A stretch of DNA of 23,520 nt from a virus. Shown in pieces: positions 1 to 5,804 of this stretch (position 1 is its first letter; each line of letters opens with the position of its first letter). The DNA is taken from the IMG/VR virus record IMGVR_UViG_3300023501_000055, positions 1 through 23,520 of that record; one strand, 5' to 3'. The translations under genes were made by a program, and so were the position numbers. The notes beneath the pieces were generated by a model that was not told the DNA's origin, did no database searches, and saw nothing but the letters and a program-made list of their open reading frames with translations.

Positions 1-1
1 A

Positions 2-121
2 ACTGATTCGGTCAATGCGATTAGAGGCGAACCGCCTGAGCTTACTTTGTGGAGCCATCACGATTTAGCTGACTTGATAAAGAACGTACTAGTCATTAAC
101 CCTATAGGTGATAACAAATGA
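2..121 (+). CDS. 3' end of an unidentified protein (partial)
   Basis: An open frame enters from the left edge and ends at TGA 119-121, giving the last 39 residues of a protein (ending INPIGDNK). The start lies outside the window. I recognise no motif. The stop overlaps the next gene's start in an ATGA junction, so the two are probably translationally coupled. A chance open frame of this length cannot be excluded, but the tight junction argues for a real gene. Confidence 0.55.
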   Translation, partial: TDSVNAIRGEPPELTLWSHHDLADLIKNVLVINPIGDNK

Positions 122-279
122 ATTATTTTGAAAGCTTGAGCTTAGTTATTATTTACATAAGCGGCACTTTTTGCGTGATGTGGGGAATTGCTTGGCTTAT
201 CGAGCGCACATATAAAAAGATTCAGATATTGGCCGGGCTGATTGAGTTTCTGATATATCGAAAAAAGATATGTGCGTGA
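118..279 (+). CDS. small single-pass membrane protein
   Basis: This 53-residue frame starts at the ATG of an ATGA overlap with the preceding gene. Residues about 7-28 are hydrophobic (LSLVIIYISG then FCVMWGIAWLI) and are followed by a basic stretch (ERTYKK), which looks like one transmembrane helix with a positively charged inner flank. The overlap supplies the start by coupling; I see no strong separate ribosome-binding site. Function is unknown. Small inner-membrane proteins are common in phage early regions, where some alter host physiology or exclude other phages, but nothing here shows which. Confidence 0.5.
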   Translation: MNYFESLSLVIIYISGTFCVMWGIAWLIERTYKKIQILAGLIEFLIYRKKICA

Positions 280-342
280 TCAGGTCCATGGCGCTGTTAC
301 AGACAACAGTTTTGATGTTCCATTTTATATCTAAATGAGAGG

Positions 343-370
343 TTGACAAAGGCAAAAAAGGTGTTATACT
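343..370 (+). promoter_or_regulatory. early promoter 1 (sigma70-type, extended -10)
   Basis: TTGACA (343-348), a 16-bp spacer ending in TGT, and TATACT (365-370). The -10 runs into the dyad ACTGT-ATATA-ACAGT (368-382). It drives the gene at 427 through a leader of roughly 50 nt. Confidence 0.9.
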
Positions 371-426
371 GTATATAACAGTTAGGAAACATCCTGGCTG
401 ACACTTAAACTGAAAAGGTAATTTAA

Positions 427-675
427 ATGAGCTTTACAACTATTAAGACTGACCAAAAGACTTTCCTAGAAACATACCTACGTGGTACTGGCAAGACTCT
501 AACTGCTGCTGATGCGAACGCTCGCTTTGGTATCAAGAACCTTCCTGCACGTATGTCCGAGCTTCGAGCTGCTGGCTTGAACGTTAAGACTGATGTTGCT
601 ACAACTGGCAAGACTCGCTATGCTGTGACAGCACGTGATGTTGCTGGAAGTCGCGCTAAGATGTTCGTTTCATAA
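427..675 (+). CDS. small winged-helix/HTH-like protein
   Basis: This 82-residue basic protein resembles the short helix-turn-helix proteins common in marine phages. The stretch TLTAADANARFGIKNLPARM followed by SELRAAGLNV fits a helix-turn-helix in which a recognition helix sorts residues after a GI turn, and the C-terminal TTGKTRYAVT could be a wing. It would bind DNA if this reading is right, possibly as a transcription regulator; the target is unknown. It has its own early promoter and an AAAAGG ribosome-binding site, and an intrinsic terminator follows, so it is a monocistronic unit. It is a reasonable candidate for a protein that reads the dyads at the early promoters, but that is speculation. 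Confidence 0.75.
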   Translation: MSFTTIKTDQKTFLETYLRGTGKTLTAADANARFGIKNLPARMSELRAAGLNVKTDVATTGKTRYAVTARDVAGSRAKMFVS

Positions 676-694
676 GAAGCTGAACTAGCGAAAG

Positions 695-722
695 AAAAGT
701 GTCGGAAACGGCACTTTTTTTT
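695..722 (+). terminator. intrinsic terminator after the HTH-like gene
   Basis: Six-pair stem GTGTCG/CGGCAC (699-704 with 709-714, one G-U pair) closed by a GAAA tetraloop. Flanking A4/T4 can extend the stem, and eight T follow (715-722). Confidence 0.9.
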
Positions 723-732
723 GGATTAGGGG

Positions 733-760
733 TTGACAACTGCGTTAAAGATGCTATACT
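733..760 (+). promoter_or_regulatory. early promoter 2
   Basis: TTGACA (733-738) preceded by ATTAGGGG, 16-bp spacer ending TGC, TATACT (755-760), then the dyad ACTATA-TG-TATAGT (758-771). Ribosome-binding box AGGGCA at 780-785. Confidence 0.92.
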
Positions 761-791
761 ATATGTATAGTTAAGCAAAAGGGCAAACACA

Positions 792-989
792 ATGAATAAG
801 ACATTAACAACTGGACTAGTACTAGCAGGCACAATAGCAATAGCAATTGCAGCCAACAGTGCTTTATCAATGCCAGATGCGTACTTCAGCTACGCCACCA
901 ACGAATGTGTTAAGGTTGTGAACTACACAGATGAGATCTTCAGCTGTGATAACCTTCCTTCCAAGTTTAACCATGTATGGGTACAATAA
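792..989 (+). CDS. secreted/periplasmic small conserved phage protein
   Basis: This 65-residue protein begins with a clear signal peptide: MNK, a hydrophobic core (about residues 5-21) rich in Ala and Ile, and a likely cleavage site near ANSA/LS. The mature part of about 38 residues has two Cys (in NECVKV and FSCDN) that could form a disulfide in the periplasm, and ends in FNHVWVQ. From memory, similar NECV/YFSY/FNHVWV proteins occur in T4-like cyanophages as conserved hypotheticals. Function is unknown. The start is fixed by promoter 2 and the AAAAGGGCAAACAC leader. Confidence 0.8.
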   Translation: MNKTLTTGLVLAGTIAIAIAANSALSMPDAYFSYATNECVKVVNYTDEIFSCDNLPSKFNHVWVQ

Positions 990-990
990 T

Positions 991-1125
991 ATGGACTACC
1001 AAACACTGCAAACCGTTATCGAAGATTTAGATCGTGTGCTATCGCTGCGCGATGGAATTGCGGCACAGTGCCGTATATTCCGCCACCAGTTGTTCCAAAG
1101 CCAGAGCATAGAAAAACAAAAGTAG
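991..1125 (+). CDS. short protein, possible first part of the next gene
   Basis: ATG 991 lies one base after the TAA of the secreted-protein gene and opens a 44-residue frame starting MDYQTLQTVIEDLDRVLSLR, a likely amphipathic helix. Only its first 25 or so residues look like natural protein; after GIAAQ the frame becomes CRIFRHQLFQ and overlaps the next frame (1068-1499). That frame has no ATG start and reads VPYIPPPVVPKP from the same place. A -1 shift near 1060-1070 would join the two into one protein of about 170 residues. See the matching finding. Confidence 0.45.
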   Translation: MDYQTLQTVIEDLDRVLSLRDGIAAQCRIFRHQLFQSQSIEKQK

Positions 1126-1499
1126 AATTTCCATACGAAAGTTCTGCAAAGCAGCCAAAAAAGCTACTGGCAATAGACTTTCATTTTTACGGCGACACAA
1201 ATCCCTATATTGCTAGTACGCCAGAAAGCGCAAAAAAACAGATAGATTTTTATAAAAGTTTTAATTTCAGTACACAGATAAAATATATAAAACACTGTCT
1301 TGAAAATAAAGTTTGGCTCGCAAAAGATGGTGTAGTTCATCATGTAACTGCAATGAGTTCGGCACATTTGCATAACACGATCAACTATATAGAAAGACGC
1401 ATAGCGAACCGTGAAACTTGCGTTTTTGGACTAGGTCCAGATTGGCTACCAATTTTAATAAAGGAGACTGAAAGACGGTTAGAAAAAGAAGGTATTTAA
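1068..1499 (+). CDS. hypothetical protein, GTG start or frameshifted continuation
   Basis: 143 codons from GTG 1068. Nothing like a good ribosome-binding site precedes it, and the in-frame stop upstream is the TAA at 987-989. The N-terminus is proline-rich (PPPVVPKPEH). The body has a basic linker, then DFHFYGDTNP and a helical C-terminus (LIKETERRLEKEGI). I do not recognise the family. Codon use turns AT-rich here, as in the following MazG-like gene, unlike the early genes on either side. The gene may be translated from GTG, or as the -1 continuation of the frame starting at 991. Confidence 0.55.
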   Translation: MPYIPPPVVPKPEHRKTKVEFPYESSAKQPKKLLAIDFHFYGDTNPYIASTPESAKKQIDFYKSFNFSTQIKYIKHCLENKVWLAKDGVVHHVTAMSSAHLHNTINYIERRIANRETCVFGLGPDWLPILIKETERRLEKEGI

Positions 1500-1530
1500 A
1501 ATTAAATTAATAAACTCAGGAGTTTTAAAA

Positions 1531-2109
1531 ATGACAGAATTTAATCACGATTTGGAATTGGACCATATTGATATGGTAAACCTTCTTGCAAAAGATGGCG
1601 GCGAAATAATCTTAGGATTAAATCAAGAAACCGCCCACTGTTTGCACATGGCAATCGGTATAGTCGGTGAAGTTGCAGAGCTTACAGAGGCTTTGCTAAA
1701 CCATGATCGTATAAATACTGTTGAAGAGTTAGGCGACACTCTTTTTTATATGGCCGGTTTACAAGAAGCATATGGAATTGAAATTCCGCATTGCATTTTT
1801 GTTCTTCGGTTTAGTGGAAATACGCGAATGGACTGCATTCTTCAAATGTCTATAGCTGCTGGAGATTTGCTAGACGAAGTTAAAAAACAAGCGATTTATT
1901 GCAAAGAAGTTGATATGCAAATCGTCAAAGATAGAATGGCGATTTTAAAAGCTTGCATGGAAGTCGTTTTTAAAATGGAAGAAATAACCCGCGATGAATG
2001 TTTGTTACATGTTCGCGCAAAACTTTTAACTGGTAAAAATGCCAGATATAAATCTGGTTACACTGACGAGGCAGCAAGAGAACGCGCCGATAAAAACGGC
2101 GAACAATAA
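1531..2109 (+). CDS. mazG: MazG-like nucleotide pyrophosphohydrolase
   Basis: 192 residues with the all-alpha NTP pyrophosphohydrolase signature: GEVAEL with the ExxE pair E47/E50, and EELGD with the ExxD pair E66/D69. These residues bind Mg2+ and the triphosphate in the MazG/dUTPase superfamily. Such enzymes hydrolyse NTPs or dNTPs to the monophosphate and pyrophosphate; phage MazG proteins are proposed to alter nucleotide pools or alarmone levels of the host. The C-terminal half (about 100-192) is less typical. A strong AGGAG ribosome-binding site lies 9 bases before the ATG. No early promoter of the local type lies directly upstream, so it is probably read from promoter 2. AT-rich codon use suggests separate acquisition. 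Confidence 0.85.
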   Translation: MTEFNHDLELDHIDMVNLLAKDGGEIILGLNQETAHCLHMAIGIVGEVAELTEALLNHDRINTVEELGDTLFYMAGLQEAYGIEIPHCIFVLRFSGNTRMDCILQMSIAAGDLLDEVKKQAIYCKEVDMQIVKDRMAILKACMEVVFKMEEITRDECLLHVRAKLLTGKNARYKSGYTDEAARERADKNGEQ

Positions 2110-2154
2110 ACCGAAACATAAACAAAAACTTTATCAAAAACGGAATGTAAAAAA

Positions 2155-2247
2155 ATGGCTATATTAATTCAGACAGTGTTGGAAGCGGTTGAAGATCACG
2201 GCATAAAAATACTCGTACACGGACCAGCAGGAGCGCCGGACTCATAA
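2155..2247 (+). pseudogene. 5' fragment of a P-loop ATPase gene, fused to a tRNA remnant
   Basis: From ATG 2155 the frame reads 30 residues, including IKILVHGPAGA, which is how the beta strand and start of a Walker A motif (GPAGxGKT/S) look in AAA-type ATPases. Just before the expected GKS/T the sequence turns into the body of a tRNA gene and the frame stops at TAA 2245-2247. I infer an illegitimate recombination between an ATPase gene and a tRNA gene at a short match around GGAGCG. The product would not be an active ATPase. Confidence 0.5.
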
Positions 2248-2285
2248 TCCGTAGGTTCCGAGTTCGAGTCTCGGAGGGCCCACCA
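2231..2285 (+). pseudogene. tRNA-Met(CAT) missing its 5' part
   Basis: The 3' three quarters of a tRNA are clear: D-stem 3' strand GAGC, anticodon arm CCGGA-CTCATAA-TCCGT (anticodon CAT), variable loop, T arm CCGAG-TTCGAGT-CTCGG, acceptor 3' strand AGGGCCC, discriminator A and encoded CCA. The matching 5' acceptor strand (GGGCCCT) and 5' D-stem are absent; coding sequence of a P-loop fragment stands in their place. It cannot fold as a complete tRNA, so I call it a relict. CAT could also have been a lysidine-type tRNA-Ile. Confidence 0.75.
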
Positions 2286-2290
2286 AATAT

Positions 2291-2367
2291 GTCTCCTTAG
2301 CTCAGCTGGATAGAGCAACGGCCTTCTAAGCCGTAGGTCACAGGTTCGAATCCTGTAGGGGACACCA
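2291..2367 (+). tRNA. tRNA-Arg (anticodon TCT)
   Basis: A complete 77-nt cloverleaf with encoded CCA. The acceptor stem is GTCTCCT/AGGGGAC with one G-U pair, the D arm GCTC-AGCTGGAT-AGAGC, the anticodon arm ACGGC-CTTCTAA-GCCGT and the T arm ACAGG-TTCGAAT-CCTGT. It decodes AGA/AGG arginine codons, which a phage often uses more than its host. It sits five bases after the relict tRNA-Met and ten bases before the next early promoter. Confidence 0.96.
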
Positions 2368-2376
2368 ACTTTTCGG

Positions 2377-2405
2377 TTGACAAGATAGCATTGTGGTGCT
2401 ATAGT
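2377..2405 (+). promoter_or_regulatory. early promoter 3
   Basis: TTGACA (2377-2382), 17-bp spacer ending TGC, TATAGT (2400-2405), overlapping the dyad TATA-TG-TATA. It starts immediately after tRNA-Arg and serves the genes at 2443, 2716 and perhaps 3037. Confidence 0.9.
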
Positions 2406-2442
2406 ATATGTATAAGTTAAACAAGTAGAGGAGCACTATACA

Positions 2443-2673
2443 ATGTCAACACAATTACGCAACGTACCAGACTGCACATTCCAAAACGAATTGACTCAGA
2501 CAATAAATTGGGATACTGGTTATTTTGAAGCTAAAAGAGACCATAGTCAAATTGTTAAAGATTTCCATAATAATATTAAAAGTATGAAACTCGAAAGAGC
2601 TACTGAAATAATGAATAGAGATCACAATTCTATGACCAAGAAGTATTTTGGACCTAAGTATATTAAGTATTAG
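2443..2673 (+). CDS. hypothetical protein
   Basis: 76 residues, polar and Asn-rich, ending in a basic tail (KKYFGPKYIKY). No domain is recognised. The ribosome-binding site is GAGGAG, not the AGGGCA box used by most genes of this region, and codon use is AT-rich. It is the first gene after promoter 3. Confidence 0.65.
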   Translation: MSTQLRNVPDCTFQNELTQTINWDTGYFEAKRDHSQIVKDFHNNIKSMKLERATEIMNRDHNSMTKKYFGPKYIKY

Positions 2674-2715
2674 TAATTTTAGATATTCAAACTGGTATGA
2701 TAGGAAAATTAAATT

Positions 2716-2961
2716 ATGAGTTTAGCAAAGAAATTGTTAAATAAAGTAGAAGAAAGTAATATACATGAAGCTGATATGACTAAATCATATGATGGATTTC
2801 ACTTGCTTAATTTTAAGACTGGTAAAATTACCAATCATAAGTATATTAAAGGTATTAAAAGTACCGAAGTTGAAAACGAAGCTATAGATAAAATGAAGAA
2901 GGAGACTGGTGATAGTAATTTCGGAGTTCATGGTTTCATTAAGAAAGGTGAGTGGGTTTAA
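2716..2961 (+). CDS. hypothetical protein
   Basis: 81 residues, acidic and basic in alternation, with no recognised motif (MSLAKKLLNKVEESNIHEAD at the N-terminus). It follows the previous gene by 42 bases and has only a weak purine stretch before its ATG. It is AT-rich like its neighbour, and the two may have arrived together. A long perfect hairpin follows 27 bases after its stop. Confidence 0.6.
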   Translation: MSLAKKLLNKVEESNIHEADMTKSYDGFHLLNFKTGKITNHKYIKGIKSTEVENEAIDKMKKETGDSNFGVHGFIKKGEWV

Positions 2962-2988
2962 TCTACAAAAACTTAGATCCGAAGACAA

Positions 2989-3021
2989 AACCTATCATAC
3001 GACTAAGTCGTATGATGGGTT
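2989..3021 (+). promoter_or_regulatory. long intergenic hairpin
   Basis: A 15-pair stem with a single G-T wobble (2989-3003 with 3007-3021, core ATCATACGAC/GTCGTATGAT) closes a 3-base TAA loop. No run of T follows, so it is not a standard intrinsic terminator. It could stabilise the upstream mRNA 3' end, act as a processing site, or be a protein-binding dyad in DNA. It lies 15 bases before the next possible start codon. Confidence 0.6.
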
Positions 3022-3036
3022 AATAATTATTGGAAT

Positions 3037-3225
3037 TTGGGTAAGCAAGGTGTAAGTAAAGATATGATTGAAGAAGGTAAAGTATCTAAAGGCGGAGTAA
3101 ATAGAAATCCTCCTACATCAGAGAGGCCAGGTCCTCCTGCTAGACAACGTTCTAAAAATAATATTGATTGGAAAGAAGTTATGGATATGATCTTTGAGGT
3201 CATACCAGAGAGACACTGTAATTAG
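3037..3225 (+). CDS. hypothetical protein, start uncertain
   Basis: The open frame from TTG 3037 gives 62 residues; an in-frame ATG at 3064 would give 53. The middle is proline-rich and basic (NRNPPTSERPGPPARQR), and the C-terminus is a helix (DWKEVMDMIFEVI). No family is recognised. The ribosome-binding site is weak for either start. The frame stops just before promoter 4, the spacing seen for real genes in this region. Confidence 0.45.
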   Translation: MGKQGVSKDMIEEGKVSKGGVNRNPPTSERPGPPARQRSKNNIDWKEVMDMIFEVIPERHCN

Positions 3226-3228
3226 GAG

Positions 3229-3256
3229 TTGACAACTAGCATTTAGATGTTATAAT
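3229..3256 (+). promoter_or_regulatory. early promoter 4
   Basis: TTGACA (3229-3234) preceded by ATTAGGAG, 16-bp spacer ending TGT, TATAAT (3251-3256), then the dyad TAATA-G-TATTA (3253-3263). Ribosome-binding box AGGGCA at 3276-3281. Confidence 0.93.
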
Positions 3257-3288
3257 AGTATTATAAACAAACAAAAGGGCAAGCACAC

Positions 3289-3573
3289 ATGAAAAACTTA
3301 TTTGAAACTCCCCAAGCACAGAAGCAACTTGCAGCCGTAGGGCGCCAGATGCAAGACTACTCCGAAGACTTTGGTAAGATACATGGCCTCAAGCAATTGA
3401 AAGAAGGTGGTCTACGTATACTCAATGAGCTAAGCCATGTAGGCGGGATGCTTATCCGTTATGGTGTGACTTTTGGTACCCAGCTCAAAGACTTTACAGA
3501 TGGTGATTACCAATTGATTGCAGAGTTTATGAAGGGAAATTACTCAAACGATTACTTGAAGGAGTTGAAGTAA
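3289..3573 (+). CDS. hypothetical early protein
   Basis: 94 residues, mostly helical by appearance, with no recognised domain (MKNLFETPQAQKQLAAVGRQ at the start, FTDGDYQLIAEFM near the end). The start follows promoter 4 and an AAAAGGGCAAGCACAC leader. The stop TAA overlaps the ATG of the next gene in a TAATG junction, so the two form one coupled unit. Confidence 0.75.
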   Translation: MKNLFETPQAQKQLAAVGRQMQDYSEDFGKIHGLKQLKEGGLRILNELSHVGGMLIRYGVTFGTQLKDFTDGDYQLIAEFMKGNYSNDYLKELK

Positions 3574-3746
3574 TGGCGTTCTGTGTTAGCTGTCATACAT
3601 TGGAGAAGCAGTTCTTTGCTCCTCGATGCAGTGAGTGTAATGAAGAGACCAGGTTCCTGATGCAGTGTCTTGGTAGTCTAGTATATACCACAGCCTATGT
3701 TGGCGGCATTATACTGTTTGGTTATTTTATATTATCTGTTAATTAG
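3573..3746 (+). CDS. small zinc-ribbon membrane protein
   Basis: A 57-residue frame starts at the ATG of a TAATG overlap. Two CxxC knuckles (C4-VS-C7 and C19-SE-C22) form a probable zinc ribbon at the N-terminus. They are followed by a hydrophobic segment (about residues 35-55, with AYVGGIILFGYFILSV) that would anchor the protein in the inner membrane with the ribbon in the cytoplasm. Function is unknown. It ends three bases before the -35 of promoter 5, the standard arrangement here. Confidence 0.65.
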   Translation: MAFCVSCHTLEKQFFAPRCSECNEETRFLMQCLGSLVYTTAYVGGIILFGYFILSVN

Positions 3747-3749
3747 GGG

Positions 3750-3777
3750 TTGACAATCCTGTAATAGATGCTATACT
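3750..3777 (+). promoter_or_regulatory. early promoter 5
   Basis: TTGACA (3750-3755) preceded by ATTAGGGG, 16-bp spacer ending TGC, TATACT (3772-3777), dyad TATA-TG-TATA. Ribosome-binding box GAGGGCA at 3800-3806. Confidence 0.93.
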
Positions 3778-3810
3778 ATATGTATAAGTTAATAAAGCAG
3801 AGGGCAAATT

Positions 3811-4080
3811 ATGTATACACTAGAACTTTATAAGACGGATGCAAGAACCAAGTCAGGCGAACGCCTAGTAGAGAAGCGTGACGGTTGTGGCGCACTAGGA
3901 TCACCTAAGCTTGCTTGTGAGCTGCACTATGCTAAGATGTATCCTGCACCCAAGTGGCGTACAGAGATTCACGAAACAATGGTTACATCTCGTAACATGA
4001 TGAACGGCAAAGAGTTTAAGGAGCGTTACGACACTCCCTACTATTGTTCACCCAGTTCCGAAACCTACTGGAGTATGTAA
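3811..4080 (+). CDS. hypothetical protein with NMM-GKE / SPSSETYWS tail
   Basis: 89 residues. The last 30 or so (NMMNGKEF, then DTPYYCSPSSETYWSM) closely match the end of the protein at 4387-4701, while the N-terminal parts differ. This shared tail looks like a conserved module of marine T4-like phages (from memory). It may be a binding or targeting tag, but nothing shows its role. Start set by promoter 5 and the GAGGGCA box. Confidence 0.78.
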   Translation: MYTLELYKTDARTKSGERLVEKRDGCGALGSPKLACELHYAKMYPAPKWRTEIHETMVTSRNMMNGKEFKERYDTPYYCSPSSETYWSM

Positions 4081-4326
4081 ATGAGCTATGACCCAACTCC
4101 TTTAGTTTCACCAGAGTTTGATTGCAGTCTAGTAGAAGAAGGCCGCAGGGAGAGTGTGGATGCAACGGACCTAATCCTAAAGGACGGTTGCATGGACCAC
4201 CCGGGAGACATCATTGCTAACATCCTGCACTGGTGCGATCACTATAGCGAAGACTTTGAAGACATCCTGCGCCGTGGCAGGGACTATCATAAAGATGAAC
4301 TAGATGGGTTGAAAATTAGGGGTTGA
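4081..4326 (+). CDS. hypothetical acidic protein
   Basis: 81 residues, acidic, with HWCDHYSEDFEDILRRGRDY near the C-terminus; no family recognised. It starts directly after the stop of the preceding gene with no gap, so it depends on that gene's translation. Its own TGA (4324-4326) lies inside the TTGACA of promoter 6. Confidence 0.72.
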   Translation: MSYDPTPLVSPEFDCSLVEEGRRESVDATDLILKDGCMDHPGDIIANILHWCDHYSEDFEDILRRGRDYHKDELDGLKIRG

Positions 4327-4351
4327 CAGGTTAGCTGTTAGGTGTTATAAT
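4323..4351 (+). promoter_or_regulatory. early promoter 6 (overlaps a stop codon)
   Basis: TTGACA (4323-4328) preceded by ATTAGGGG, 17-bp spacer ending TGT, TATAAT (4346-4351), dyad TAATA-G-TATTA (4348-4358). Ribosome-binding box AGGGCAC at 4377-4383. Confidence 0.93.
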
Positions 4352-4386
4352 AGTATTACAAATTAAGTAAACACAAAGGGCACGAC

Positions 4387-4701
4387 ATGGGCTACATCAT
4401 TTACCGCAAAGACACCACAGCTATTCCTGCGCAATTGCGTGACAAGATATACAAGACTGTACCAGCAGCAAAGGCAGCACTGACTCGCTTCAACACTGCG
4501 TGGGCTCAGACACGGGGCAAGCTGGGCAACGAACCCGACGCACCTCAGTTCACAATGGCTATTGCCGAGTCAGAATACTATGCTAAGAACATTGAGAAGA
4601 CTGTGACACGAGTCAACATGATGAGCGGGAAAGAGTATACTGAGTCAGTGAACACGCCGCTGTTCATGTCTCCCAGCTCAGAAACCTACTGGAGCCAGTA
4701 A
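4387..4701 (+). CDS. hypothetical protein, paralogous tail with 3811-4080
   Basis: 104 residues. The N-terminal 70 are unrelated to anything I recognise (MGYIIYRKDTTAIPAQLRDK). The C-terminal NMMSGKEY and NTPLFMSPSSETYWSQ repeat the tail of the protein at 3811-4080. Two neighbouring early genes ending in the same module suggest duplication followed by N-terminal replacement, or exchange of a mobile C-terminal tag. Start fixed by promoter 6 and the AAAGGGCACGAC leader. Confidence 0.78.
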   Translation: MGYIIYRKDTTAIPAQLRDKIYKTVPAAKAALTRFNTAWAQTRGKLGNEPDAPQFTMAIAESEYYAKNIEKTVTRVNMMSGKEYTESVNTPLFMSPSSETYWSQ

Positions 4702-4709
4702 GAAAAAGG

Positions 4710-4738
4710 TTGACAAGTGCTAGTGTGTGTGCTATACT
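4710..4738 (+). promoter_or_regulatory. early promoter 7
   Basis: TTGACA (4710-4715), 17-bp spacer ending TGC, TATACT (4733-4738), dyad ACTGT-ATATA-ACAGT (4736-4750), identical to that of promoter 1. Ribosome-binding box AGGGCA at 4774-4779. Confidence 0.93.
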
Positions 4739-4783
4739 GTATATAACAGTTAGATAAACGTTAAACAAAGGACAGGGCAAAAC

Positions 4784-5785
4784 ATGCAGAACATTAAGAT
4801 AGTAAATGGTACTTACAGACTACGTGGCAAAGAAACAGATATGAGCGGTATGATATTTCCAATGGCCAAAGAGTTTACTCTAGGCACTAGTGGTGGAGCT
4901 GTTACAGTTGACAGTACTACTGTTATTGGATTACCAAATCGTAACATTAAGATCAAATGTAATAACCCAGAGGATTACGAGCTGGTTGGAGATGATGTCA
5001 AAACAGAAGTCGTTGAAGAGTCAGACGCTGAAATTGTAGAGCGCATCAGAGAACGATTTGACATGCTCAAAGACATGACCAAAGCCGTCAAAAAGGGAAG
5101 CGTCAGAGCAATGATTGTTTCCGGTCCTCCGGGTGTAGGCAAGAGCCACGGTGTTGAGGAAGTGTTGGATCGTTATGCAACTATGGAGATGATGGGAGCA
5201 GGCAAGACACACGAAGTCATCAAAGGTGCTATGTCGCCAATTGGTCTCTACTGCAAGTTGTACAAGATGGCAGACAAAGGTAAGGTAGTTGTGTTTGATG
5301 ACTGTGACAGCATCTTCCAGGATGACCTAAGCTTGAACATATTGAAGGCAGCACTAGACAGCAAGAAGAATCGTTGGATCCATTGGAACACTGATTCATT
5401 CAAGTTGCGCAACGAAGGTGTGCCAGACAAGTTTAAGTTTGAAGCTAGTGCAATCTTTATCACAAACATGAAGTTTGATAAAGTCAAAGGCAAGTTGCGT
5501 GAGCACTTGGAAGCATTAGAGTCACGCTGTCACTACATGGATCTAACTATCGATACCGACAAAGAGAAAGTATTACGTATAAAGCAAGTCATCTCAGATG
5601 GCATGTTGGATGATCGTAAGTTGTCAGAAGATGTTAAAGTTGACATCATGGACTTTGTTGAAATGAATATGAGTAAGCTACGCGAACTGTCACTTCGTAC
5701 AGTACTAAAGGTAGCAGACTTAGCTGAAGCTTTCCCAACTAAGTGGGAAGCGATGGCGGAAAATACCGTTATGCGTCGAGCATAA
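4784..5785 (+). CDS. AAA-family ATPase
   Basis: 333 residues. An N-terminal region of about 85 residues of unknown fold precedes a single ATPase domain with Walker A GPPGVGKS (114-121), Walker B VVVFDDCD (168-175), a sensor-1-like IFITN (224-228) and a possible arginine finger in LESRCH (about 247-250). It should hydrolyse ATP, probably as a ring oligomer, to remodel a DNA-protein or protein complex. Similar single AAA proteins are conserved in T4-like marine phages without an assigned role. It is monocistronic from promoter 7. A 7-pair hairpin (GTTATGC/GCATAAC, 5768-5786) spans the stop codon, and the structured RNA region at 5805-6036 follows. The transcript could therefore yield both mRNA and a 3'-derived regulatory RNA. 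Confidence 0.9.
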   Translation: MQNIKIVNGTYRLRGKETDMSGMIFPMAKEFTLGTSGGAVTVDSTTVIGLPNRNIKIKCNNPEDYELVGDDVKTEVVEESDAEIVERIRERFDMLKDMTKAVKKGSVRAMIVSGPPGVGKSHGVEEVLDRYATMEMMGAGKTHEVIKGAMSPIGLYCKLYKMADKGKVVVFDDCDSIFQDDLSLNILKAALDSKKNRWIHWNTDSFKLRNEGVPDKFKFEASAIFITNMKFDKVKGKLREHLEALESRCHYMDLTIDTDKEKVLRIKQVISDGMLDDRKLSEDVKVDIMDFVEMNMSKLRELSLRTVLKVADLAEAFPTKWEAMAENTVMRRA

Positions 5786-5804
5786 CGCTCCGCTTCATGT
5801 GTAA

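Noticed and set aside
931-990. Upstream extension of the 991 frame to ATG 931
   Set aside because: It lies wholly inside the secreted-protein gene, which has a promoter, ribosome-binding site and signal peptide; ATG 991 directly after that gene's stop is the natural start.
2231-2285. Functional tRNA-Met
   Set aside because: The 5' acceptor strand and D-stem strand needed to pair with AGGGCCC and GAGC are missing; upstream bases read as a P-loop coding fragment.
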